From Clostridiaceae bacterium (GTDB lineage Bacteria > Bacillota > Clostridia > Peptostreptococcales > T1SED10-28): a DNA stretch of 50,919 nt. Positions 26,501-34,467 of the stretch are shown piece by piece. Position numbers and translations under genes: made by a program. Numbering within the stretch: the first letter of the stretch is position 1; every line of letters begins with the position of its first letter. The notes below the pieces were generated by a model that saw only the letters and a list, made by a program, of their open reading frames with translations, was not told the origin of the DNA and made no database searches. The stretch spans positions 1 to 50,919 of the forward strand of contig PWEO01000196.1 in NCBI GenBank assembly GCA_003553525.1, read 5' to 3'.

Positions 26501-26523
26501 TATATAATGAGAATCATTATATA
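26501..26523. promoter_or_regulatory. Fur-box-like palindrome between divergent promoters
   Basis: Two 10-base arms, TATATAATGA and TCATTATATA, flank GAA. The central 19 bases (26503-26521) match 16 of 19 positions of the classical Fur consensus GATAATGATWATCATTATC. It sits 34 bases upstream of the ferredoxin -35 and 19 bases upstream of the ABC operon -35. Binding by Fur or a relative (PerR, Zur) is inference. Confidence 0.55.
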
Positions 26524-26542
26524 TTTCGGACAATATTTGAAA

Positions 26543-26571
26543 TTGACAAAAAATATATGGTGGTATAAAAT
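26543..26571 (+). promoter_or_regulatory. Promoter for the ABC/M28-like operon
   Basis: A perfect TTGACA and TAAAAT are separated by 17 bases, about 45 bases before the first start codon. Confidence 0.8.
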
Positions 26572-26616
26572 AATTTTCATATGAAGTATTTCTACATACA
26601 TAAAGGAGGGGCTAGG

Positions 26617-27597
26617 TTGGAAATGATCCGAGTAGAAAACCTGAAAAAGACCTTTGCATTAAAAAGCAAAGTTTTAGGAATAAAAACGGGAGAAGTACAT
26701 GCGGTCAACGGTATAAATTTTGGGATTCAACGAGGGAAAACCCTGGGACTGGTAGGAGAATCCGGCAGCGGGAAATCCACCACGGGCAGGCTGATTCTGC
26801 GTTTGTTGGAACCCACCGAAGGAAAGGTTTCTTTGGAAGGCCGTGATATCAGTAAAATAAGCAATCGGGAATTTCGTAAAATGCGAAAAAACATTCAAAT
26901 GGTTTTTCAAAATCCTTACTCTGTACTGGATTATAAAATGACCATAGAGGATATTTTAATACAACCCCTGCATATTCACAAAATCGTGACCCCCTTGGAG
27001 TATAAAAAAGAGGTGGAGCGGCTGTTGGGAATCGTCGGCCTGTCAAAAAAAGATCGGAAAAAGTTTCCTCATGAATTTTCCGGGGGACAAAGACAGCGAA
27101 TCGGCATTGCCCGGGCCCTGGCCACACAACCGAAGTTCATTGTCTGTGATGAACCGGTATCCGCCTTGGATGTGTCCGTACAGTCTCAAATTATTAATTT
27201 GTTAAAAGACCTTCAAAAGGAATATCACTTGACCTATCTGTTTATTGCCCACGGACTAAACGTCATTAAGCATGTCAGCGATGAGGTTGCGGTCATGTAT
27301 CTCGGAAAGATTGTGGAAATCGGCGAGGTGGAAGAAGTCTTTGAGCGGCCGAAGCACCCCTATACCATGGCCTTGATGTCCGCATCTCCGATACCGAATC
27401 CGGAAGCAAAACGCAATCGCATTCATCTTAACGATGAAATTCCCAGCGCCCTGAATATTCCCAAGGGATGTTCCTTTCATCCCCGATGCCCAAAGGCCAT
27501 GGAGGTCTGTAAAGAGATAGAACCTAAATTAAAAGTGGACAAAACCCATGAAGTTGCCTGCCATCTGTTCCACGGAACGGAGGACAACCATGATTAA
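26617..27597 (+). CDS. Opp/Dpp-type ABC transporter ATPase (OppF-like), first gene of operon
   Basis: This 326-residue ATPase has Walker A GESGSGKST, signature FSGGQRQR, Walker B FIVCDEPVSALD and a switch histidine in IAHGLNV. The C-terminal extension includes the oligopeptide-type block GCSFHPRCP with further cysteines, as in OppD/OppF proteins. It would pair with the OppD-like ATPase four genes on to energise one permease complex. TTG 26617 is preferred for its spacing to AAAGGAGGGG; ATG 26623 is possible. Its end overlaps the next start by 8 bases. Confidence 0.88.
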   Translation: MEMIRVENLKKTFALKSKVLGIKTGEVHAVNGINFGIQRGKTLGLVGESGSGKSTTGRLILRLLEPTEGKVSLEGRDISKISNREFRKMRKNIQMVFQNPYSVLDYKMTIEDILIQPLHIHKIVTPLEYKKEVERLLGIVGLSKKDRKKFPHEFSGGQRQRIGIARALATQPKFIVCDEPVSALDVSVQSQIINLLKDLQKEYHLTYLFIAHGLNVIKHVSDEVAVMYLGKIVEIGEVEEVFERPKHPYTMALMSASPIPNPEAKRNRIHLNDEIPSALNIPKGCSFHPRCPKAMEVCKEIEPKLKVDKTHEVACHLFHGTEDNHD

Positions 27598-30100
27598 TTT
27601 ACTCAAAAAAATAAACTTTCCGCTACTGCTAGGGGGAATATTAGTACTGATCATGCTATTTGCATATTTTTTCCCCCAGGTATTAACTGATAAAAATCCG
27701 AATGTAGAAGAGGCTGCAAAGTATATTGAAGTTCGACGGGACGGCGAATGGGTAGAGGAGTTTGCAACAAGGCCCTTTCCCCCGAATAGGGAAAATATTA
27801 TGGGGAGTGATGAAGCGGGCAGGGATATTTACACTCGTATCATATATGGCACCAGAAACACCCTCCATGTCGCTTTATTAGTGGTCTTTCTCCGGATTTT
27901 GGTAGCCATGCCCTTGGGCATTATTGCCGGTATGGGGGTGAAATCCGTATCCCTATTCATCAATATGTTTAACACTTTTTTTACTACCATTCCAAAGCTG
28001 TTGATAGCTTTTGTGATTTTGAATATCAACTATTTTCGAAACCTGGAGATAGATCGGGCTATTTTGGCCTTTGCCATTGTTTTAACCGTTATAGGCTGGT
28101 CCAAGCTTGCATCGATGATAGAAGATCAAACCGCATTAATTATGGAAGAGGATTTCATCGAAGGGGAAGTCGCCGTAGGAAAAAATCCGTTGCAAATCGG
28201 CGTGCAAAACCTTCTGCCCCATTTAATTCCCCATGTGATAAGTTTCCTCTTTATAGAAATCGGCATGGTGCTCTTTTTGTTAGCTCAATTAAGCGTGCTG
28301 ACGGTGTTTATCGGTCCTCGAAGAATGCCTTTAGCCGAGGCTTTTCAAGGAAATTTTGAAATGGCCTTTGAACCGGAATGGGGAAGTATGCTGGCCAGGG
28401 CGCCGGAGGTTATCCGTCTCTATCATGATCGAATGTGGTTAACCCTGTTTCCCGCCCTGGCATTCTTTTTCGGCGTAACGGCGTTTAATCTGACCGGAGA
28501 AGGGCTTCGCATCGAGTTTCAAAAACGAAATTCTCAGATCGTAAGCTTCATTCGAAAAGGATTTTTTCTCGCTTCACCGAAGATTTACTGGATGCAGTTA
28601 AGAAGTTTTAAAATATACTGGAAACCGGTTTTAGGAAAAACCCTAGCGGTGCTTTTGATCCTGGGGTACTTCTCCTATCCTGCCGAGGCCAGTCAGCACT
28701 TTTTTGATATTGAACGGGCAAAAACCCACGTAGAAGAGCTGAGTGATGAAAAATATGAAGGGCGTCTGGTGGGGTTTGAAGGCGGCAACAAAAGCGGCGA
28801 ATATATCATCGACACCCTGAAGTCCTATGGACTTAAACCCTGGGAAGAAAGCTATACCCAGGAGTTTAATACCTTGGATGAGTCCGGAGGATTTTTTGAA
28901 AGGCTTATCGTTGAGGAGGCTTACATTGAAGTCTATCAAGGGGAAGACGCTGAGGTTTATCATATCAATGAAGATTTTATCATCCCCGCCCTGCACAAGG
29001 CTGAGATGCACCTTGAAGAAGATACAAATGAAGCAGGCTGGATCGACTATCACGGAAAAACCATTACCTACCATGAGGATCATACCTCCGTGAAAATCAC
29101 CGATGAACAGCAGCATATTCCGTTAATCGATATCGAAGACCATGGGGATATTCATAGTCAGTTGTATGTGAGGGGACAAGGTGTTTGGGCACATTCAGCT
29201 ACCCATAATTTCCCTACGGTAAGTAATCCTCGAGGAATCTCTTATCACTTGGGAATACTAAATACGGACCTTTATGACCGGGAACTGATTGATACCTACA
29301 GCCATAATAGAACACTGATTATCCCCTTTGAGGATCTTCGACAATCCTTGGATGGAGCCGATGTGGAGATGGCTTTGTTTGTGAAGCCGCCCAAACTCCC
29401 AAGCTATCCCGGAAGAAATATCACGGCCATAATACCGGGAGAAAACTGGGAGCAGGAAGGTCCAAGGGAACTGATTGTTATCGGAGCTCCTTATGACGGA
29501 GCCTACACCGGGGGAAGAGAAGCTTTCGCTCCGGCAATTACCGCAACACCTGCGGCCACAAGCCTGGAAATTGCAAGAGTGCTTTCTGCGATGGAAGAAC
29601 CATTAGAAAAAACCGTGATGTTCATCTTTTGGGATGGAGAATATAGCTTTTATCCCTTTAGAATTCGAGGGAGCTTTCAATACACAGCCTCCCAGCGAAC
29701 CTTTCAGCAGGCGGATTTCCCCTATACTTATATCGATGTGGGTTACACCGGTAATGAAAGTGTGGACCAATTGGAGATCAATATTATGCATGGGCAAAAA
29801 AGAAGTGATACCAGTTATTTAATTAGAACCAGTCTTAGCCAAAGGCTGCAAGAGCTGGAAATTAATTACCGAATGTTTGACGCATCTCAACGATGGGCCA
29901 GAGGCTCAGTCTCCCGTGCCCTATATGGAATGAATATGAACTCCCAGTTCAGCATGGGATTTGGAAGCAATTACTATCCTTATATCAACCGTCTGGAAGA
30001 CAAGGTGGAAAGCATTAATTATGAAAAAATGGAAGGTACAGGGCAAATTATTGTGGACAGTATAACCATGAATTCCCATTTGAAAGAGCCACAAAACTAG
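27590..30100 (+). CDS. DppC-like ABC permease fused to an extracytoplasmic M28-peptidase-like domain (predicted inactive)
   Basis: This 836-residue protein is over twice the usual permease length. Residues 1-345 are a DppC-type permease: helix at about 10-28, GSDEAGRDIYTRIIYGTRN at 72-90, a cytoplasmic coupling loop with GKNPLQIGVQNLLPH at 197-211, and a basic stretch at 307-350. An added helix at about 348-364 would export the rest. Residues 385-836 resemble M28 aminopeptidases, starting EGRLVGFEGGNKSGEYI with a later core IVIGAPYDGAYTGG (629-642). The metal ligands look lost: the AHYD motif reads APYD (633-636), the DDN motif is absent near 650-656, and the EE pair reads EY (684-685). It may capture substrate instead of a separate binding protein (inference). 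ATG 27590 follows GGAGG. Confidence 0.85.
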   Translation: MINLLKKINFPLLLGGILVLIMLFAYFFPQVLTDKNPNVEEAAKYIEVRRDGEWVEEFATRPFPPNRENIMGSDEAGRDIYTRIIYGTRNTLHVALLVVFLRILVAMPLGIIAGMGVKSVSLFINMFNTFFTTIPKLLIAFVILNINYFRNLEIDRAILAFAIVLTVIGWSKLASMIEDQTALIMEEDFIEGEVAVGKNPLQIGVQNLLPHLIPHVISFLFIEIGMVLFLLAQLSVLTVFIGPRRMPLAEAFQGNFEMAFEPEWGSMLARAPEVIRLYHDRMWLTLFPALAFFFGVTAFNLTGEGLRIEFQKRNSQIVSFIRKGFFLASPKIYWMQLRSFKIYWKPVLGKTLAVLLILGYFSYPAEASQHFFDIERAKTHVEELSDEKYEGRLVGFEGGNKSGEYIIDTLKSYGLKPWEESYTQEFNTLDESGGFFERLIVEEAYIEVYQGEDAEVYHINEDFIIPALHKAEMHLEEDTNEAGWIDYHGKTITYHEDHTSVKITDEQQHIPLIDIEDHGDIHSQLYVRGQGVWAHSATHNFPTVSNPRGISYHLGILNTDLYDRELIDTYSHNRTLIIPFEDLRQSLDGADVEMALFVKPPKLPSYPGRNITAIIPGENWEQEGPRELIVIGAPYDGAYTGGREAFAPAITATPAATSLEIARVLSAMEEPLEKTVMFIFWDGEYSFYPFRIRGSFQYTASQRTFQQADFPYTYIDVGYTGNESVDQLEINIMHGQKRSDTSYLIRTSLSQRLQELEINYRMFDASQRWARGSVSRALYGMNMNSQFSMGFGSNYYPYINRLEDKVESINYEKMEGTGQIIVDSITMNSHLKEPQN

Positions 30101-30112
30101 AAGGAGGTCCCT

Positions 30113-31057
30113 ATGAATTTTGAAATGACCATTAACCTAATGAAAAAAGCAATCTATCATATTCTGATTCTTGTCATTGTTTTAGCTGTAGTGATTGTGG
30201 CAACCGGATTTCCTATGGATTTTGATGTGGAATATCATCATGGTGAATTTCATTGGAATATGCCCTTAGAAGAGATCCAAAGAAGTATTACTCAAAACTT
30301 TGCAAGCTTTTTCAGCGGAGAGGTATTTAATATGGAGATTTTAAGCACCACCCCCTTAACCATGCTGAGGGGAGCCTTTTCCTTAAGTTTTGCGGTGCTG
30401 TTTTTCGGAACGCTGTTAGCCCTGTTAATCGGCATCCCGAAAGGGATCATCGACAGTCGGAAAAAAAGGACTGCCGGAACATTTAAGCTGCTCCAGACCT
30501 ATATTCCATTGTCGATTCCTGATGTGTTAACCATTAGCCTGATACAACTGGGTGCGATTTACTTGTACTATAATGAAATAGCTTTTTTAGGTATCGGCCC
30601 GATTCATTTTTTAGGAGATGAACACTGGTATCAAAGCATTTTTCCGATCATTTCCATCAGCGTGTTGCCTGCAGCCTATATTTCCAGAGTTACGGCCAAT
30701 ACCATTGAGGGCTTGCAGGAGAAGGCTTATATTATTACCGCAAGGGGAAAAGGATGCTCTTATTTTCAGATTCTACGAAAACATATGATGAAAAACATTA
30801 CGTTTGAAATCCTGTCGATTTTCCCCACAATCATGGGAATGATGTTTGCCAGCTTAATAATCGTAGAACGATTATTTTATTATCAGGGAATGGGCTATCA
30901 CTTGATTTATATTTATACCACCAGTCGTCTAAGCATCGAACAGGCTCAAGTGGTGTTTACACTATTCACCTTAACCCTGGCGCTGTTTTACTATTTGATT
31001 TTTCTACTGTTAAAATCCTTGAAGGCGAAAATAATGCCGAAGCTGAAAGAAAACTAG
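30113..31057 (+). CDS. DppB-like ABC transporter permease
   Basis: This 314-residue membrane protein has about six helices. The cytoplasmic coupling loop AYIITARGKGCSYFQILRKH lies near residues 205-224. The N terminus has one helix and a roughly 60-residue extracytoplasmic loop, as in DppB/OppB. It would be the second half of the transmembrane channel with the DppC-like fusion protein. ATG follows AAGGAGGT. It is 12 bases after the fusion gene. Confidence 0.85.
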   Translation: MNFEMTINLMKKAIYHILILVIVLAVVIVATGFPMDFDVEYHHGEFHWNMPLEEIQRSITQNFASFFSGEVFNMEILSTTPLTMLRGAFSLSFAVLFFGTLLALLIGIPKGIIDSRKKRTAGTFKLLQTYIPLSIPDVLTISLIQLGAIYLYYNEIAFLGIGPIHFLGDEHWYQSIFPIISISVLPAAYISRVTANTIEGLQEKAYIITARGKGCSYFQILRKHMMKNITFEILSIFPTIMGMMFASLIIVERLFYYQGMGYHLIYIYTTSRLSIEQAQVVFTLFTLTLALFYYLIFLLLKSLKAKIMPKLKEN

Positions 31058-31067
31058 GAGGTTTTTT

Positions 31068-32042
31068 ATGAAATTACTTCAGGTTAAAAACTTAAAAACC
31101 TATTTTTACATCGATAAGGAGGAAGTGCCTGCGGTGGACGGCGTGGACTTTGATATTAACCAAGGGGAGGTACTGGCCTTGATCGGTGAATCCGGCAGCG
31201 GGAAAAGTGTTACCTCCATGTCGATTATGGGTCTCATAGATGAACCGGGAAAAATCATATCCGGAGAAATTCTATTTAATCGTCAGGATATTTTTGAAGA
31301 TGATTTATTGCAAAAAAGCGATAAACAAATGCGGTTCTTACGGGGCAAAGAGATCAGTATGATCTATCAGGATCCCTTAAGTTCTCTGCACCCCATGATC
31401 AAAGTGGGAGAGCAGGTGGCAGAGGCCTTAATGATTCACGAAAATACCACGAAAGCCGAGGCCAAAGGAAAAGCCATTGAAATGATGAAACGGGTGGGCA
31501 TCTCCGATGGAGAGAAGCGATACGATGAATTTCCCGGGCAATTCAGCGGAGGTATGCGCCAGCGGATCATGATTGCCATGGCCATTATCTGCAATCCCCG
31601 GCTTTTGATAGCCGACGAACCCACCACAGCCCTGGATGTAACCATACAGGCGGAAATTTTAGATTTACTGAGAAGGCTCCAAAGTGAAAACCGGATGTCG
31701 ATGATGCTCATCACCCACGATTTAGGAGTGGTGGCGGAAATGGCGGACCGGGTATGTGTGATGTACTGCGGTAAAATCATGGAGGAGACTACCAATCAGC
31801 GGCTGTTTAAAAATCCGAAAAACCCCTATACCAAGGGACTGATGAAGTGCATTCCTAGGATTGACGATAAACTGGAATACTTAGACACCATTGAAGGTTA
31901 CGTACCCCATCCCACGGATTTTCCCAAGGGATGCCGGTTTTCCACCCGATGTCCCGAGGTAATGGCGCATTGCAAAGAGGAGCTGCCGGAACTTAGGGAA
32001 GTAGAACCCGGTCATAAGGTAAGGTGTTGGCTATATGGGTAA
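31068..32042 (+). CDS. Opp/Dpp-type ABC transporter ATPase (OppD-like)
   Basis: This 324-residue ATPase has Walker A GESGSGKSV at residues 40-48, signature FSGGMRQR, Walker B LLIADEPTTALD and MLITHDLGVV. Its C-terminal GCRFSTRCP block with more cysteines is typical of OppD. It follows the DppB-like gene by 10 bases, behind TAGGAGG, and overlaps the start of the deacetylase gene by 8 bases. No solute-binding protein gene is found within the operon. Confidence 0.9.
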   Translation: MKLLQVKNLKTYFYIDKEEVPAVDGVDFDINQGEVLALIGESGSGKSVTSMSIMGLIDEPGKIISGEILFNRQDIFEDDLLQKSDKQMRFLRGKEISMIYQDPLSSLHPMIKVGEQVAEALMIHENTTKAEAKGKAIEMMKRVGISDGEKRYDEFPGQFSGGMRQRIMIAMAIICNPRLLIADEPTTALDVTIQAEILDLLRRLQSENRMSMMLITHDLGVVAEMADRVCVMYCGKIMEETTNQRLFKNPKNPYTKGLMKCIPRIDDKLEYLDTIEGYVPHPTDFPKGCRFSTRCPEVMAHCKEELPELREVEPGHKVRCWLYG

Positions 32043-32970
32043 AAACTTTGTTGGAATAATTATGATAGTATCCTTATTGTTACTTGCAGCCTGTAATGGA
32101 GATACGGAAGAGGAACAGAGTTTAGAGGATCAAGAAACCATAGAACAAGAGCAGTCCCTAGAGGGGGAACCCCAAGAAGATCCGGATCCGACAGAGGATG
32201 ATGAGACGATAGAAGAGGGAGAAGAGGGAGAAACTCTAGAGAAAGGACAGGACGAGGAGACCGTTGTCCTTTCTTTAGAGGAAATACAAGAGCGATATCA
32301 AGATCAAGAACCGGAAGAGTGGGGAGAGTGGGTGACGGGGGTTAAAACGAGAATTGATACCGAAGACCGGGTAATCGCCCTTACCTTTGATGCCTGCGGC
32401 GGCGCCTATGATCGAGCCTTAATCGAGTATTTAAAAGAGAAGGAAATCCCCGCAACCCTCTTTATCAGCGGGGAATGGATTGATAATCATCCCGATACCT
32501 TAGTAGCCCTTTGGGAAAATCCAATTTTTGATATTGCCAACCACGGAAAAGACCATAAACCCTTATCCGTACAGGGGAATTCCGCTTACGGAATCCCGGG
32601 AACCGCCTCCATTGAAGAGGTGTATGAAGAGGTTTATGGAAATCATTTAAAGATCAAAGAGTTAACGGGTCATGCATCGAAGTTTTTCCGATCAGGCACG
32701 GCCTATTATGATGAAGTGGCGGTAAAAATAGTCGAAGACTTAGGGGAAATCGCGGTAAACTATAACGTATTAGGCGATGCCGGGGGCACTTTCACGGCGA
32801 ACCAGATCTACGAAAGCATGGTACAGGCCGAACCGGGAGCAATCATGCTCTTTCATATGAATCATCCCGACAGTGATATCGCAGAAGGAGTCAAACTGGG
32901 AGTAGAGGCTTTGCTGGAGGAAGGCTTTGAGTTTGTACTGTTAAAGGTGTATATGGATAAACTGCAATAA
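32035..32970 (+). CDS. Polysaccharide deacetylase (NodB homology) lipoprotein
   Basis: This 311-residue protein has a signal with lipobox LAAC, so C20 would be lipidated and the protein anchored outside the membrane. Residues 23-95 are a very acidic, Glu-rich linker with repeated EQSLE/ETIE units. The NodB-type domain follows: TFDACGG at 117-123 with catalytic/metal Asp, a metal HxxxH at H170/H174, FFRSG at 217-221 and LFHMN at 272-276. Enzymes of this family remove acetyl groups from peptidoglycan or chitin-like sugars. The start overlaps the OppD-like gene, so it belongs to the transporter operon. A terminator follows at once. Confidence 0.85.
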   Translation: MGKNFVGIIMIVSLLLLAACNGDTEEEQSLEDQETIEQEQSLEGEPQEDPDPTEDDETIEEGEEGETLEKGQDEETVVLSLEEIQERYQDQEPEEWGEWVTGVKTRIDTEDRVIALTFDACGGAYDRALIEYLKEKEIPATLFISGEWIDNHPDTLVALWENPIFDIANHGKDHKPLSVQGNSAYGIPGTASIEEVYEEVYGNHLKIKELTGHASKFFRSGTAYYDEVAVKIVEDLGEIAVNYNVLGDAGGTFTANQIYESMVQAEPGAIMLFHMNHPDSDIAEGVKLGVEALLEEGFEFVLLKVYMDKLQ

Positions 32971-32971
32971 C

Positions 32972-32994
32972 AAAGGGTGCCTCGGCACCTTTTT
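32972..32994 (+). terminator. Terminator of the ABC/M28-like operon
   Basis: AAAGGGTGCC and GGCACCTTTT pair (one G-T) around a very short turn and run into T. From 32995 to 33111 I see no gene or signal. Confidence 0.75.
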
Positions 32995-33111
32995 GTAATA
33001 GAATATTCCGACTAAGAAGTGATAATTCTAACCAGCAAAGAGACTTCCCGGAAAGACATCATAAAAGATGACAAATAAGTAAAATTAAAAATTCAGTGAT
33101 GGCGTGAATAC

Positions 33112-33144
33112 AAAAATGAGCCTCGGGAATTGCTCCCAAGGCTC
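33112..33144 (-). terminator. Terminator of tRNA-Ala
   Basis: On the minus strand, GAGCCTTGGGA / TTCCCGAGGCTC (one mismatch) is followed by ATTTTT. Confidence 0.8.
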
Positions 33145-33164
33145 AAATTCTAACGCTTTTCAAT

Positions 33165-33239
33165 TGGTGGAACTGAGGGGATTCGAACCCCTGACCCCTT
33201 GACTGCCAGTCAAGTATTCTCCCACTGAACTACAGTCCC
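33165..33239 (-). tRNA. tRNA-Ala (anticodon GGC)
   Basis: A 75-base cloverleaf is read on the minus strand. Acceptor arms are GGGACTG / CAGTTCC, including the G3-U70 pair that marks alanine tRNAs. The D stem is GTTC/GAAT, the anticodon stem CTTGA/TCAAG holds loop CTGGCAG, and the T arm is AGGGG-TTCGAAT-CCCCT. The 3' ACCA is encoded. Confidence 0.95.
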
Positions 33240-33260
33240 TGATTACTTACAACAAAGTAT

Positions 33261-33289
33261 ATTATAATGCAAAGCGACGCAAAAGTAAA
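33261..33289 (-). promoter_or_regulatory. Promoter for tRNA-Ala
   Basis: On the minus strand, TTTACT and TATAAT are separated by 17 bases, 21 bases before the tRNA 5' end. A TATAAT on the plus strand at 33325-33330 may serve the glucokinase gene, without a clear -35. Confidence 0.65.
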
Positions 33290-33365
33290 GACTGTGGGCA
33301 AAAGAAATTTTCGGGGTAATATGATATAATAAGCATATTAATTCAGGATGGTTAGGAGGATAAGC

Positions 33366-34328
33366 ATGGATCAACAGCAAAAGATAATGATCGGGATTGA
33401 TTTAGGAGGTACAAGCATTAAATTCGGTTTGATTTCGTCAAAGGGGGCAATCCTTCGAAAAAACAAACGTAAAACACCGATTTCTAAAGATTTTCATGAG
33501 ACTGTGGAGGTTATTACCGAGGAAGTGCATAGGATTTTAGAGCAAGAAGGCTTAAGAATAAGTCATTTAGTTGGAATCGGAATCGGAATTCCAGGGGTTG
33601 CCAATGAAAAGGGCGAGGTGGTTTTTGCCAACAACCTTTTTTGGAAGAACAAACCCTTACAAAGAATTTTGGAAGAACAATTGGGCACCCGGGTGAAGGT
33701 GGGAAATGATGCCTCCTTAGCGGGATTTGGGGAGTTTCATTTCGGAGCCATGAAAAATACCCGAAATGCTTTACTGCTGACCCTTGGAACGGGACTGGGT
33801 GCCGGGGTGATCATCAACGGGAATGTCTTTCATGGCAGTCATTATTTAGGCACGGAAATCGGTCATATGGTCATCGGAGAAAACTTTTATAATTGCAACT
33901 GCGGCAATAACGGTTGCCTTGAAACCTTTGCTTCCGCAACGGCCTTGGTGAAATACGCCACGCATCTTATGGATGCGGGAGAAACCTCAAGTTTGAAGAC
34001 TGTTCATGGAAAAAAGGAAAAGTCCCTCACTACCCAGCAAATTTTTGCTGCCGCCAGAAATAATGATAAAATAGCAATAAAAGCCCTTGACCGTTTTACC
34101 CATTATCTCGCCATCGGGATTGCCAACCTGATCAATATATTTGATCCTGAGGTTATAGCCCTTGGAGGCGGCCTTAGTGAAAGCGGAGATTTGTTTTTGG
34201 AAGACCTGAGGGTTGTTGTGAAAACCCATACCTATGTGAAAGAGCAAAACCCCACTAAAATTGTTATTGCGGATTTAAAAAATGATGCGGGAATTTTAGG
34301 CAGCGGCATGTTCGTACTAAAGGATTAA
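33366..34328 (+). CDS. glk: ROK family glucokinase
   Basis: This 320-residue sugar kinase phosphorylates glucose with ATP. It has the ATP motif GIDLGGTSIKFG at its N terminus, substrate motif ETFASATAL, catalytic Asp in VGNDASLAG, and the ROK zinc signature CNCGNNGCLE. Start 33366 follows AGGAGGA; a longer frame would include that site. Standing before alpha-glucosidase, MalQ and GlgP, it fits removal of the glucose these enzymes release. A N-acylhexosamine kinase role is the alternative. Confidence 0.88.
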   Translation: MDQQQKIMIGIDLGGTSIKFGLISSKGAILRKNKRKTPISKDFHETVEVITEEVHRILEQEGLRISHLVGIGIGIPGVANEKGEVVFANNLFWKNKPLQRILEEQLGTRVKVGNDASLAGFGEFHFGAMKNTRNALLLTLGTGLGAGVIINGNVFHGSHYLGTEIGHMVIGENFYNCNCGNNGCLETFASATALVKYATHLMDAGETSSLKTVHGKKEKSLTTQQIFAAARNNDKIAIKALDRFTHYLAIGIANLINIFDPEVIALGGGLSESGDLFLEDLRVVVKTHTYVKEQNPTKIVIADLKNDAGILGSGMFVLKD

Positions 34329-34343
34329 TTTTCTTAATACTCC

Positions 34344-34372
34344 TTACAAAAGTGGGAAAAGTGTGATATTAT
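34344..34372 (+). promoter_or_regulatory. Candidate promoter of the GH31-malQ-glgP unit
   Basis: TTACAA and TATTAT are separated by 17 bases, ending 16 bases before the LacI-type operator. The -35 match is only partial. Confidence 0.5.
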
Positions 34373-34388
34373 ATTAAAAAAAATGAAG

Positions 34389-34400
34389 GCAATCGTTTGC
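34389..34400. promoter_or_regulatory. LacI-family-type operator (site 1)
   Basis: GCAATCGTTTGC is a near-palindrome with the central CG of LacI/GalR operators. It lies about where transcription would start, a position for repression of GH31-malQ-glgP. It shares GCAAWCGWTTGC with the site before the maltodextrin-binding gene. Confidence 0.6.
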
Positions 34401-34467
34401 ATAAACCAGGTTAAAGTACCATAATAAGGGAAAATGTCAATGAAACTTCCGCAAAGGAGGCAATGCT

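Noticed and set aside
26501-26523. Palindrome as the end of a transposable element
   Set aside because: There is no transposase or second copy nearby, and position and sequence fit a regulator site better.
28643-29116. 157-codon minus-strand open frame inside the permease-M28 gene
   Set aside because: Shadow of the long plus-strand frame, whose M28-like sequence continues through this region; no ribosome site.
27590-30100. Possibility that the permease and M28-like parts are two genes joined by a sequencing error
   Set aside because: The frame is continuous, the joint has a plausible added helix with correct charge topology, and no start codon with a ribosome site occurs near the junction. 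It remains worth confirming with homologues.
33112-33144. Inverted repeat as a mobile-element or intergenic repeat
   Set aside because: It is followed by a T run just after tRNA-Ala on the minus strand, so it is simply a terminator.
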